A DNA stretch of 64,000 bases from Lonicera japonica (taxonomy: Eukaryota; Streptophyta; Magnoliopsida; Dipsacales; Caprifoliaceae): assembly GCA_021464415.1 (NCBI GenBank), contig CM038469.1, positions 21,595,901-21,659,900 of the forward strand, given 5' to 3'. Of the stretch, positions 1-9,617 are shown piece by piece. The notes under the pieces are model-generated. The model worked only from the letters and a program-made list of their open reading frames with translations, was not told the DNA's origin and made no database searches. Both the position numbers and the translations under genes were made by a program. Positions within the stretch are counted from its first letter, which is position 1; every line of letters starts with the position of its first letter.

Positions 1-430
1 TAAAAGTTGACACTGTCTTCAGGAATTGCCTTAGAACTAATTATTCTAAAATTATAATTTCATTAATATTTGGTTGTTCTATTCTGATATAAGAAGACAT
101 TTAACTTGCCTAGAATAATTAAAAAACAATAATCTTGATAGTGATACTTCAGGAGCATATTTAAAGCATAAAAGATATGGAATAATTGATACTGTTGCTT
201 TAGGAGCAAAATATTGAAAATAAAATAATTATACTCAGCCATCGTCATAGATTCAATATATTCATTACGAGTGTTGACATGATGACCATCTGATGGTGGT
301 TATACCTATCATTCAGGGATTACTAAAGATCTAGTAAATCTTTCTTAAGTATTTATAAATTGATGACGTAGAAAGTTGAGAGGTGATGCTATGTCTTATA
401 AGACGTCAAGCTTATAAGAAATAATGAACT
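1..430. other. AT-rich intergenic DNA
   Basis: I see no gene here. The stretch is AT-rich with many stops in all frames and leads into the degenerate tandem repeat that follows. It may be part of the same old retroelement remnant, but nothing in it proves that. Confidence 0.4.
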
Positions 431-765
431 ACAAGTTCTTGATTAAAATAAATATGAAACTTCTAGTTCATAAGAAATAATAAAACTTCATATCCAAATT
501 TATAATTAGAGAACTTCAGGTCTCTAAATAAAATAATAACTTTTGGCCCCAAATATAAATCATGAATCTTCAGGTTCAAAATAATGAAAAAGGAACTTTA
601 AGTCCCAAATATAAATTATGGATCTTCGAATCCAGAATAATGAATGTGGAACTTTAGGTCCAAAAAATACAAATCGTGGAGCTTCTTCGAGTTTAAGACA
701 ATAATGATTATGAATTTCAAGTCCCAAAATACAAATCATGGAACTTCTAGTCCAGATATAATATT
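430..765. repeat. Degenerate ~30-bp tandem repeat
   Basis: A short motif close to GGAACTTCAGGTCC recurs at about 510, 562, 592, 620, 648, 680, 712 and 740, mostly 28-32 bases apart, separated by AT-rich spacer such as CCAAATATAAAT. The motif is partly self-complementary (GGA...TCC). The copies are badly eroded. Open frames across it on either strand are by-products of the repeat and are not annotated as genes. Confidence 0.6.
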
Positions 766-1170
766 GAAAATATATAACAATAATAGAAGACAAAACAAAA
801 TAAATTGTAATATTATAAAAGAAAAGAAAATCATAAATTTGACCTGTATGAAGAAATTAAAAAATTAAAAAATTACGATGCTTGATTTCGAGCTGGCCTC
901 CAAAAATAAAAAGGAGAAATATTAAACTATGGTGGTATGCTTTTGCATGACCGGCCTTCAAGAATAAATAATTTTTTTTACTATGGTGGCATTCTTTCGT
1001 AGTAGCCTCTAATTGACTGTAGAATCGTCGTGCTGATAACGTATTAAAATAATAGAGAGAGAGAAAGAAAGAAGAGAATAAGAGAAATCTTCTTATTCAA
1101 CTGATATATTATATGGGTACAGTTATCTCTATTTATATTAAGAGCTAACATCCTTACTTCTTTACAAAAT
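766..1170 (+). other. Possible copia-type retroelement remnant with GA tract
   Basis: The text around 1028-1045 (GTGCTGATAACGTATTA), followed by a GAGAGA tract and an AT-rich leader, resembles sequence I have often seen at the edges of plant LTR retrotransposons. No PBS, PPT or coding domain is visible, so the call rests on resemblance only. Confidence 0.25.
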
Positions 1171-1193
1171 CAATGTGGGACAAGTTACACTAT

Positions 1194-1238
1194 GTTGAGC
1201 ATGCATTACCGTCGATCTTGGTCTCTTCTTTGAAGACT
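1194..1238 (+). repeat. 45-bp inverted repeat, left arm
   Basis: This arm is the reverse complement of 3525-3569 with 44 of 45 bases matching (the mismatch is at 1213). The match stops sharply at both ends. The 2.3 kb between the arms holds the psbA fragment. The arms may be two copies of one dispersed repeat or leftovers of a terminal inverted repeat. Confidence 0.85.
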
Positions 1239-1348
1239 TGCGTTTGCTCTGATTCTGTCATTACTCAATCACCATCCTACTGCCCTCGAACTCTCTTATT
1301 TGAAGACTTTCTTTCACTCTGGATTCGTCTCGCCATAACTGCATCACC
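1223..1348 (+). repeat. Imperfect tandem duplication, two ~50-bp copies
   Basis: The segment 1223-1273 is repeated imperfectly at 1293-1348. Both copies begin CTCTT(C/A)TTTGAAGACTT, contain CTCTG and end ATCACC. A 96-codon open frame at 1173-1463 runs across them but shows no protein family features. Confidence 0.55.
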
Positions 1349-1355
1349 GTCTCAA

Positions 1356-2125
1356 TTAATCAATTATCCCGTTAAACTGCTGCATGCAGACGGGGATAAA
1401 ACCCGACCCACTCCTATAAAAAGTGGACAGTCACACCATCTTTGCTTGGTTGCCTATGATTAATCACACATTTATGCGTAGTGAACTTGAGACCATTCTA
1501 GTACTATATTCATGTGCAACTTAGAATTTAATGAAGTAAATAGTTTTGTCCACACTTTTTACTAATATATTTCCCATTTATGAAATTGGTAATTTTAAAA
1601 AGCCTTCCTCAAAATCTGAATCTTTATATTCATGAAACTTGAAGAAGTCTATCTACAAACCAATCATTGCAGATTCCCTGAACCAAGATAACAATTCTCA
1701 CTTGGTTAATGGAGAATCCACTCCGCTAAATGTAAATTTTGTTTCGTTTTAATTTATTTAGTAGATCAAAAGTTTTTTAAAAAATATTAATTTCACTCCC
1801 AAACTTAAATTCCTGGATTTGCTGCTGTCTAGGACTTCTCTCTCCAGCAGTTTTTCGGTTCCTGCCTGCCGTCGCTGTCCCTCATCTCTATCCGTCTCCG
1901 TCCCTCTCTCTTCGGCAGTCGTCCGATCGTCAATAGTCACTGAGTCATCCGCTCCATTGGTCCTTCATCTCTTTTGTAAGTTATCTCCTTAACTTTAATA
2001 GTACAAAGAATAAGATTTGATGATGTTAGATCTGGAATTTGAAAATTTCTTGAACTTTTGTGTTCCTTTGATTATGTATTTGCTTCTGCCTTGTGCATGA
2101 AAAATAATGATCATCAGTTTTGTCA
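1356..2125. other. Intergenic DNA, no gene recognised
   Basis: There is no recognisable coding domain. A pyrimidine-rich stretch lies around 1795-1975 (CTCTCTCCAGCAG, CCGTCTCCGTCCCTCTC). It looks like a plant 5' leader followed by a GTAAGT-like splice donor near 1976, but no downstream exon can be identified. Confidence 0.3.
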
Positions 2126-2129
2126 ATTA

Positions 2130-2290
2130 GTTAACCGAACCGACTGACATTTCAGTGAAACCGAATGTTGGTTTACCAACCATACCGGTTCGGTTGCGGT
2201 TCCTTTGAGGTTTATACTGACCATGTCAGTTCGTTTTACAAACTGACCAAATCCGTTCGGTAACTGATCCATGACCAGCCCTAAGTAGAA
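2130..2290. repeat. AACCGG-rich dispersed plant repeat
   Basis: Repeated short words built on AACCGAACCG, ACCGGTTCGGTT and CTGACCAAATCCG end in GATCCATGACCAGCCCTA. Strings of this kind are a familiar dispersed repeat in plant intergenic DNA. Which element they come from is not clear. Confidence 0.4.
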
Positions 2291-2919
2291 GTGTAAAGAG
2301 TTTAGGGCCAGAAGGTGACCTTTCAATCTCTTGAGTTGGCTAGATGAGCAGTAAGCTGTGTTATTATGGCATTTTATCCAAGAGCGGCCAACTTTAGGTA
2401 GATACATTACCGCAAAAATGTTCTCCAGCTAAAAAATTGTAATAAATCAAAGAGTTACATAACATAAAGTAGGAAAACATCATTAACCTTTTTTGAAAGT
2501 AAAAGTGAAAAAAAAAATAAAAAAAATACAACTCATTCTCTTTTGGAATTGATGGTAATTAACTAACCTGCCACGTATCAACTAGTGAATTTAAAATAAA
2601 GAGTAGGGGTTGGATGAGTCTATTTCCGGTACAGACCGGTCCATACGGACCGAACCTTTTTACGTCGTAAAAACATTGGAGAATGTTTTATACGATGAAA
2701 AAAAGTTGTAAAAATGCCCAATTCATACATACCGGTCCGCACTTGAAAATTTTTGGGAGTTGGATATGTTGGAAAACGTTTTGTGGGTAGAAACACTGAA
2801 ATGAAATCAAGTAGTATTCTCACAATTAAGCAGTACATTAATATAAGGTGGACTATAACAAAAAAAATTTGTTCTAACCAAACTCGGTTTAATCTTTAAT
2901 GTACATCTCTGTGGCAAAT
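2291..2919. other. Intergenic DNA with GACCGGTCC words
   Basis: No gene is seen. Near 2627-2660 and 2735-2745 there are short palindromic words (GACCGGTCC, GGTCCATACGGACC, ACCGGTCC), possibly related to the AACCGG repeat just upstream. Confidence 0.3.
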
Positions 2920-3165
2920 TATTTGCTGACCCCTGCATTGGAACAGCACCATGGCTTTCAATCTAAATGGTTTTAATTTCAACCAATTTGTAGTCGTTAA
3001 TAAAGGCCGTGTAATTAATACTTGGGCTGATATCATTAATCGTGCTAACCTTGGTATGGAAGTTATGCATGAATGTAAGGCTCACAATTTCCACCTACAC
3101 CTAGCCACTGTTGAAATATATACATGAATGGAAGTTATGCATGAATGGATAAAACCTGGTCATAG
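2920..3165 (+). pseudogene. psbA: Plastid-derived fragment of psbA (photosystem II D1, C-terminal end)
   Basis: From 2951 the plus strand reads [12 protein letters not shown], then [20 protein letters not shown], then a degraded tail that stops at 3127. This is the C-terminal end of the D1 reaction-centre protein of photosystem II, a chloroplast gene with one of the most conserved plant protein sequences. The upstream 30 bases (GCATTGGAACAGCACC) also resemble the preceding psbA codons. About 59 codons remain of roughly 353. Several residues differ from the conserved protein, so this is an old, non-functional nuclear insertion of chloroplast DNA (NUPT). The words GGAAGTTATGCATGAATG are repeated directly behind it (3057-3074 and 3130-3147), a small local duplication. 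Confidence 0.88.
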
Positions 3166-3169
3166 TGTA

Positions 3170-3250
3170 TACGAGTTTTTAAAAATAAAAAAAGGAGCAA
3201 TAATCCCCCTCTCGTTTTATCAAGATCGAGGGTGCCATTGCTTCTTTTTT
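3170..3250. repeat. Imperfect hairpin
   Basis: The sequence AAAAAAGGAGCAATAAT...CCCTCTCG is followed within about ten bases by CGAGGGTGCCATTGCTTCTTTTTT, so the segment can fold on itself. It may be a small foldback element. The style (CTCG...CGAG around a short spacer) resembles the palindromic cluster at 8.2-8.4 kb. Confidence 0.45.
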
Positions 3251-3860
3251 ATTTAACAAAAATATTATAAATAATATATAAAATTTAATAAATAATAAAG
3301 AATAAAATGGAAAAGAAAGTTTTGGAGAGAAGAAATTTGCAGGAGGCTATACATTTGATGCACCATTCATTCCTCTTTCTAAGAGGTCTTCCATGATTGC
3401 ATCAAATACCCGTGCTCCTCTCATATATACTTTGGACCTCTATAAAATAAATCATATTATATTTATTAAAATCCCATAAAATATATACATGATAATTGAA
3501 TTGGATCAAGCTCTCTAGATGTATAGTCTTCAAAGAAGAGACCAAGATCTACGGTAATGCATGCTCAACCCCTATTAGGGCTAAGAGATAGTCTCAACCC
3601 CATGTTATCGATCAATTGATAGTTATTTTCACATGATCAAAGCAAACAACTTACATTATAAACTTTCAATGCATCACCGGTAAATGTCGACCCATCACAA
3701 TATTTAACCAAAATTCTATTCCAATTATAGAAATCTGAAATTTAAAACAATTTCTTATTAATTAAACAAACTTCAGATAATAAGAGAAAATACAAACTCT
3801 TTCATTTTTTATTAATCTAATTCATTGAAGCCCTACTTGGATTTTCTTTCTTTCTCTTGT
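3251..3860. other. Upstream region of the pectin acetylesterase fragment
   Basis: This is AT-rich DNA with the right arm of the 45-bp inverted repeat at 3525-3569. No coding sequence is recognised. It includes what should be the distal promoter of the gene fragment that follows. Confidence 0.4.
3525..3569 (-). repeat. 45-bp inverted repeat, right arm
   Basis: This is the reverse complement of 1194-1238, matching 44 of 45 bases. Confidence 0.85.
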
Positions 3861-3861
3861 T

Positions 3862-3870
3862 TTATATAAA
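3862..3870 (+). promoter_or_regulatory. TATA box of the pectin acetylesterase fragment
   Basis: TTATATAAA lies about 170 bases before the start codon at 4034 and is conserved in the inverted copy (8099-8110 on the other strand). A pyrimidine-rich leader with CTCTCT runs follows in both copies, as expected for a plant 5' UTR. Confidence 0.6.
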
Positions 3871-4033
3871 CTCAAACATCAAACCCTTCAGTTTTGCACA
3901 CATTTCTTCCTTCCTTCCTTTTTCTACCATATAATTATATTTTGAATCTCTCGATGTCTCTCCCCTCTTTCTCTCGATCTCTCTCTAATCACGTTTACTT
4001 AATGCTTTCCTTCATATACATGGTCCACAGAAA

Positions 4034-4473
4034 ATGGTGAACACAACATTGTCCTACATTCTTCTTCTTCTAATTGTCTTGATCGAAGCAAATGCTTCCT
4101 CTTCCGTGGATCTCACACGCGTCCACTCGGCTGTTGCTAAAGGAGCAGGTTCAAATTAATTTCAAACTTATTATACATATATATATATATTCTTTTTAAA
4201 CATTTTTAATTATTTTTAAAACTTAATTTTCAACACATACACGTGCTGCAATTTGCTTGGATGGAACTCCACCAGCTTACAGTATGGCAGGGGAGTTTGA
4301 GTGGTAACCAACAATTGGTTGGTTCACTTAGAGATATTATATAGTGTATGCGTTTATTTCTATAATCAAGTACCAGCCATTTAATATATATTACATTTAA
4401 ACATTAAGCTAAGAGAAATATTTTTTAGGGTGGCAGATGGTGCGATTCAATCGAAAGTTGCTCATGATGAGTT
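4034..4473 (+). pseudogene. Pectin acetylesterase, 5' fragment (copy 1)
   Basis: Exon 1 (4034-4148) starts MVNTTLSYILLLLIVLIEA, a clear signal peptide, then continues SSSVDLTRVHSAVAKGA to a GT donor at 4149. Exon 2, near 4250-4310, reads VCLDGTPPAY, and exon 3, at about 4431-4462, reads WCDSIESCS. In order, these are the N-terminal landmarks of plant pectin acetylesterases (CE13/Notum family), secreted enzymes that remove acetyl groups from cell-wall pectin. The exon 2 acceptor has decayed from CAG to CAA, the residues after PPAY are scrambled, and similarity stops after ESCS. The catalytic region is absent, so this cannot make an enzyme. A second copy of the same 5' part lies inverted at 7548-7969. 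Confidence 0.8.
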
Positions 4474-5090
4474 GATTTTCATTCTCTCCCAAGAAGAGGA
4501 TAATATGAAAAAGGGGAAAGCCTCATAGTGTGCAATTCACTTCTTATAATAGTAAAGACAAGAAGAAATAAAACGACCTTAATGCACATCCCGTACACAC
4601 CGAAAGGGTACACAACACAATATTCTCCACCAAGCCGACTCAACAAAACTATACCATACACTAGTAAATTTCTGAGATAACCTTACTAACAAGAATCAAG
4701 AAATCACACATAGGCTCAACCAAGAGTCGAAATATATTTCATAAGATCTAGATTTGAAAAGCTTAAAAAGATTTAAAAGATTTTCCACAATCTCACAAAT
4801 AAATTATCTCAAGAGAACACACAAAATTCTCAGCACAAAGAATAAATCAGAACCATATTTTTGCAGAAAAAATAAAATAAATAATAGTTCAGATACACTT
4901 ATTCACAGTTATTTTGCAGCAATAATACGCAGCAATGCAGCACTTAATACACAGCAATAAAAGACAGTTTTTGAACAATTTCTTAGCATTAATTAATAGC
5001 TTTTCATATATGCAAATATGACACCAATAATTTATTCAATTCATCTTTTCAAGCACAAAAAGACAACAACAATGGCAGCAATTAAAACAG
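4474..5090. other. Intergenic DNA between gene fragment and copia remnant
   Basis: No gene is recognised. CAACAA/CAGCAA-rich text towards the end (4910-5100) leads into the copia gag remnant and may be its Gln-rich part. No 5' LTR matching the LTR start at 7065 is seen here. Confidence 0.35.
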
Positions 5091-6437
5091 GTTCAATTGC
5101 AGCAAAAAAAGCAGCTTTCTGGTCAACAGTGTGGGCAAAATTCTGGAAAACCTAGATCCAAATTCAATGGAAAGTGTAAGTTTTTTGCAACACACTTGGG
5201 CATAAGCAAGTTGATTGTTGGAAGTTTAATTAAAAAAAAATTGGCTTAAGAAGAAGAAATGAATTCAGAAGCAAGCAGATGCCAAGTGAGGGAGAAATGA
5301 TGATCACTGTTGAGAATGGAGCTAGTGTGGCAATTGAGCATTTTGGAGTTGTTTCTTTAAAATTGTCTACTGGAAATGTTTTACTATTTATGTACCTTAT
5401 ATGAGAAAGAATAATGTCTGGGAGCTGGTGGAGTTATCTGTAGCTTGTAGGACTGTTGAATGCAAGTGGGTTTTCAATACCAAATGAGATGTTAAAGGCA
5501 AAATAGAAATGTGCAAGGCCAGACTTGTTGCTAAAGGGTACAATCAGAGGGAAAGGCATTGATTATAAGGAGACTTTCTCTCCAGTCTTTACCAAATACT
5601 CTTTTCGTGTTGTGATGGCACTAGTGGCTTATTTTGACATAAGGCTACATTAGATGGATGTTAAAATTGCCTTCCTAGATGGTGATTTATATGAGGATGT
5701 AATGGATCAGCCTGATGGTTTCAAAATGAAGGGTAAGGAACACTTGGTGTGTAAATTGAAAAGGTCCCGTATACTTCCACTATGCTCAAATTAGTACACG
5801 CATTGAATTTCTTTTGTGATTTGTGTACTTGGTAGATATTTGAGCAAGCCTAGTATGGATCATTGGCAAGCTACCGAATGAGTTATGAGGTATCTACAGG
5901 GTACTAAGGATCATTTGCTCACTTACATAAGATATGATCACCTTGAGGTGACAGGTTATTCTGACTTTGATTAGGGTGACTGTCCAGATGATTACAAATC
6001 CACACCAAGATACGTTTTCATGTTGGCAAGAGGAGTTGTCTTTTGAAAAAGTGTCAAACAGACACTTACAACTACCTTGACTATGGAGGCAGAGTATATA
6101 ACATCTTATGAAGCTACCTGTCTGGCTATGTGGTTGAGGAACTTTATTTCTAAGTTTCATATTGTGGAGACCCTCTCTAGGTCTCTAACCATATATTGTG
6201 ATAATTCTGTTGAGGTATGCTTCTCTAAAAACAATAGTAACTCCAAATGTTCAAAGCATTTTAATACTAAGTATATGTTTGTCAGAGAGAAGGTTCAGGA
6301 GATTCAGACTCATATTGAGCACATACCTACAGAGCTTATGGTGACAGATCCCCTAACCAAGGGCTTAACTGTTAAAGCCTTTGAAGATCCTGTAATCCGT
6401 ATGGTTATTGTGAGATCTTTTGATTTATTGGGTTAGT
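5091..6437 (+). pseudogene. Ty1-copia polyprotein remnant (gag knuckle, RT, RNase H)
   Basis: The order is that of a Ty1/copia retrotransposon. Glutamine-rich gag is followed near 5168-5215 by a ruined CCHC knuckle (GKCKF...GISK). Protease and integrase are missing. Reverse transcriptase begins near 5418 (VWELVELS, KARLVAKGYNQ, DYKETFSPVF, MDVKIAFLDGDLYE). The fingers and palm up to about 5760 are present, but the YVDD active site is deleted. The RNase H end follows (MRYLQGTKD, TMEAEYI, REKVQEIQTHIEHIPTELMV, DPLTKGL). There are several stops and frameshifts. The 3' LTR follows at 7065. The element lies between the two inverted pectin acetylesterase fragments. Confidence 0.9.
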
Positions 6438-6504
6438 GGGAGTTTATATTGTGATTTGAAGAAACATTATATTTCGAGACTTTTTTTGAATAAATTGTTG
6501 CTCC

Positions 6505-6601
<97 letters not shown>

Positions 6602-6631
6602 GTTATTATTATTGTTATTATTATTGTTATT

Positions 6632-6676
<45 letters not shown>

Positions 6677-6677
6677 G
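6505..6677 (+). repeat. TTA/TTG trinucleotide microsatellite
   Basis: About 170 bases of (TTA)n grade through TTG-containing units into pure (TTG)n. The homopolymeric Leu, Ile and Asn open frames over it on both strands are artefacts. It sits in the 3' non-coding part of the copia remnant. Confidence 0.95.
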
Positions 6678-7064
6678 CCATATAATATTCCCATCCTGTG
6701 TAGTTTTATTGATTTATGGCATTTTAATTCGAGACATTTTGGACCTAGTCTCATGTTGTATTATGTTAAGATACTTATTGAGTCTTAGCAAGCATCAGGG
6801 GCGGATGCTAGGGCCATTTTGACATTTTGTATACTTTTTTACGTACCACTATTTTGTTGGGTAACAAAGATATATGCCTGGTATATATAATGTTAGTACT
6901 CCTATTGGATATGATTTTCTATATTGCCATGGCACTTACTATCTCATTTTGGACGAGTTGTTGAAAATGCTTGCTTTATTTTGACATCTTCTTATGGCCA
7001 CATATTGTAAAATTAATCTGAGTATTGTTTTAATAACATGACTTATGCAGTCCAAGTGGGAGAT
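6678..7064 (+). other. 3' non-coding region of the copia remnant with polypurine tract
   Basis: There is no coding sequence. The last bases before 7065, CCAAGTGGGAGAT, form the purine-rich priming tract typical of copia elements just before the 3' LTR. Confidence 0.55.
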
Positions 7065-7470
7065 TGTTGGATTATTTATTTGGACTAGCATAGTCAGCGT
7101 TATTTAATTTATATTGCTTGATACTTATATTAATTTAGATGCCAAATATTATAGTATAGTAATGTGGGTAGGCCTTATATGGGCTCATTATAATGGGTAA
7201 GTGTGCACATTTATTTTTAAATATAAGGAGAGGCCCCTATCTCTTTCCATTAAGCAATGTAATTGCCCCATTAAGAATGCACAAACCCTAGAAGCATAGT
7301 GGAATAGAGATAGTTTCTCTCTTCAATCGTAAACCAAAGAACATGGCATCCATGGACTCATATATTGTAGGTAATCCTTGATTCTAATGTTTATACGTGA
7401 CATTGACTGTTTATACATGCTGCAACTTAGGATTATTAATCGATACTAATATCACAATTTAGATCTAACT
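7065..7470 (+). mobile_element. 3' LTR of the copia remnant
   Basis: The LTR starts TGTTGG directly behind the polypurine tract AAGTGGGAGA, the classic copia arrangement. It contains ATATAAGGAGAGGCCCC (a TATA-like box) and GTAATTGCCCCATTAAG. The right end near 7470 is only estimated, because no 5' LTR is available for comparison. Confidence 0.65.
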
Positions 7471-7547
7471 TTCAGCTCAAACCATTCGAAAGACATAAAT
7501 GGTTGAAGGACACCCAATAAAATGGTACCAAGAAGTTTATATGGGAT

Positions 7548-7969
7548 TCTGAGTAACTTCCGACTGAGTTGTACCATCCACCACCTGAAAAATATTTCTC
7601 TTAGATTAATGATTAAATGTAATTATATTTAAATGGTGGTACTTGATTATAGAAATAAACACATACACTATATATACACACCTCTAAGTGAATCAACCTA
7701 TTTTTGGTTCCTACTCCAACTCCCTTATCAAACTAGTATGCAGGTGGAGTTCCATCCAAGCAAGCTGCAGCACACGTGTGTTGAACATTAAGTTTTAAAA
7801 ATAATTAAAAATGTTTAAAAATAAAATATTTATATGTGTTTTTGTATAATAAGTTTGAAATTAATTTGGACCTGCTCCTTTGGCAACAACAAAGTGGATA
7901 CGTGTGAAATCCATGAAAGAGGAATCACTTGCCGGGAAAAGACAATTAGGCCAGTGTTGTGTTCACCAT
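7548..7969 (-). pseudogene. Pectin acetylesterase, 5' fragment (copy 2, inverted)
   Basis: This is the reverse-strand counterpart of 4034-4473, including promoter and leader (TATA near 8099-8110), exon 1, intron, exon 2 and the start of exon 3 (GGWYNS). The start codon is at 7969. A deletion of about a dozen bases in the signal-peptide codons gives an early stop (MVNTTLA then stop). Exon 2 keeps a good CAG acceptor and reads CLDGTPPAY followed by a stop and FDKGVGVG, which matches the family better than copy 1 does. Each copy therefore has its own damage, so neither is a recent clone of the other. Similarity ends at about the same codon in both. Confidence 0.78.
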
Positions 7970-8162
7970 TTTCTGTAGACTAAATATATGAAGGAAAGCC
8001 TTAAGTGAACGCAATTAGAGAGAGAGAGAGAGTCAAAATATAATATGGTAGAAAAGGATGGAAAAGATGTGTGGGAAGCTGGAGGGTTTAATGGTTGGGT
8101 TTATATAAAACATGCGAATTTAATGCTGGCCACAAAAAAATATAAATGGTACTAATTACACA

Positions 8163-8380
8163 CACTAAAACACTTGATAATAGTCTAACATTGGCTCGGT
8201 CGTATAGGACCAAGTAATGTGCACATACCCGGTCCTATAACACCGAGTATGTGCACATGACCTTGGTTATATAGGACCAAGTCAGTGTATTTTTTTTGTT
8301 CCCAACAATAGCTCAGCCCTATTGCACCAAGGTAATGTGCACATACTTCGTGCAATAAGATCGAGTAAATGAGATAGAGT
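8163..8380. repeat. Cluster of small palindromes (TCGGTCC/GGACC and ATGTGCACAT)
   Basis: Three kinds of word alternate: CTCGGTCGTATAGGACCAAG, CCCGGTCCTATAACACCGAG, CTTGGTTATATAGGACCAAG, and ATGTGCACAT (three times). Each is close to self-complementary. It begins next to CACTAAAACA. Dense inverted subterminal repeats occur at the ends of CACTA-type transposons, but no matching second end was found, so the assignment is tentative. Confidence 0.45.
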
Positions 8381-9000
8381 GTTACTGAGTAAAGTGGTAT
8401 ATATAATTGGCGCCATTGTAAAATATTGTTTTAACATATAATATGAATTTCATTGGTGAACCTAATTGACACACCATTATATATAAATAAATTTTCTTTT
8501 ATTTTTGCATGCATAACATTATGGTAATAAATAAATAATATGCATGACAATAAGTTAGCACTTGAGTTTCTAGTAGTCTAATATATATAATTTGTAGTAA
8601 CATTTTTTTGTATTTTTAAGATTCGTCAGATAAAAAGATAAAAAATGATAATAAAATAATTATTTTTTTTGTCAGTATGGACATAAGTTGAGGGATGTGA
8701 TGAGATGATTTCTTACTCTTTGGCCTTATACAAGAAAATAATTCTTTGGATACTGCGAAAGATTTTTTTTTTAACAAAATCTACATGAAGATGGATGACA
8801 TATACTCATAAAAATAAAAACATGATATTATGGAGAGCTTCTCATAACATCGAATCACTCAATTGAATTTCCATGTTCTCATATAATAGTTTTTGTTATT
8901 ATTATTTTCCATCTTGATATTAGATGGAGTATTAGGACACTTATTTACATTCGTAATGAATTTAAAAGTTCTAGAAGATTTACTTGAAGCGTCATTGATT
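8381..9000. other. AT-rich intergenic DNA
   Basis: Nothing recognisable is seen: stops in all frames and short poly-T and TATAT runs. Confidence 0.4.
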
Positions 9001-9076
9001 ATCTAAAACAAGAGAATTTAATGCTAGCCGCATAAAACCAAGTCATCGGGTAGCATTAAATTCTCTTGTTTTAGAT
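9001..9076. repeat. Near-perfect 28-bp hairpin with 20-base loop
   Basis: The arms 9001-9028 and 9049-9076 are reverse complements at 27 of 28 positions around a 20-base loop. The inner arm text GAATTTAATGCT(A)GCC(G)CA recurs imperfectly at about 8114-8131. It could be a tiny foldback element or an RNA hairpin. No promoter is evident. Confidence 0.75.
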
Positions 9077-9617
9077 TTAATCTCATCCAAATTTTTTCGG
9101 TACACTTTGCATTAATAACATCATTGCAAGGAGTCTTTATTATTTTACTTAATTACACCAACATAAATTCATCCTCTAAAATTTGGTTAAATTTAGTTGG
9201 ATAGAATGAGAAAAACTTATAGTTAATTTTTCTAAAACTTGTTATAAAGAAGTTATTTTTTTCACGTATTTGACTTCAATTTAAAGTCATATACAGTACT
9301 TATTATTGAATATAATATCAACATATATATACAATCTACGTTGCAAGATCTTTCCAACCATATGTGGATTGAATCTTTGGATGTGAATTGAGTGAAATGG
9401 ATATGTTATTGCAAAACATAGCTTCGTTTTTATTTGAGTCTAGTGAAAAGACTAATAGGGATATTTTTGGTACATTCACAACAATTGGTAAAGGGTGTTA
9501 AAGGTTTGGCCATTTGAACACATGAAAACAGTCCAAATAAGTGGTAAAAAGGAATTGGTGCAAACTTTGCTGCAAAAGAAGAGTACGGGTAAATATATGG
9601 ACAATAAAAAGGATATC
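9077..9617. other. AT-rich intergenic DNA
   Basis: No gene or repeat is recognised. Confidence 0.35.

Noticed and set aside
4474..5090. A 5' LTR for the copia remnant
   Set aside because: No sequence like the 3' LTR start TGTTGGATTATTTATTTGG was found on this side.
6420..6788. Open frames rich in Leu, Ile, Thr or Asn on both strands
   Set aside because: They only read through the TTA/TTG microsatellite.
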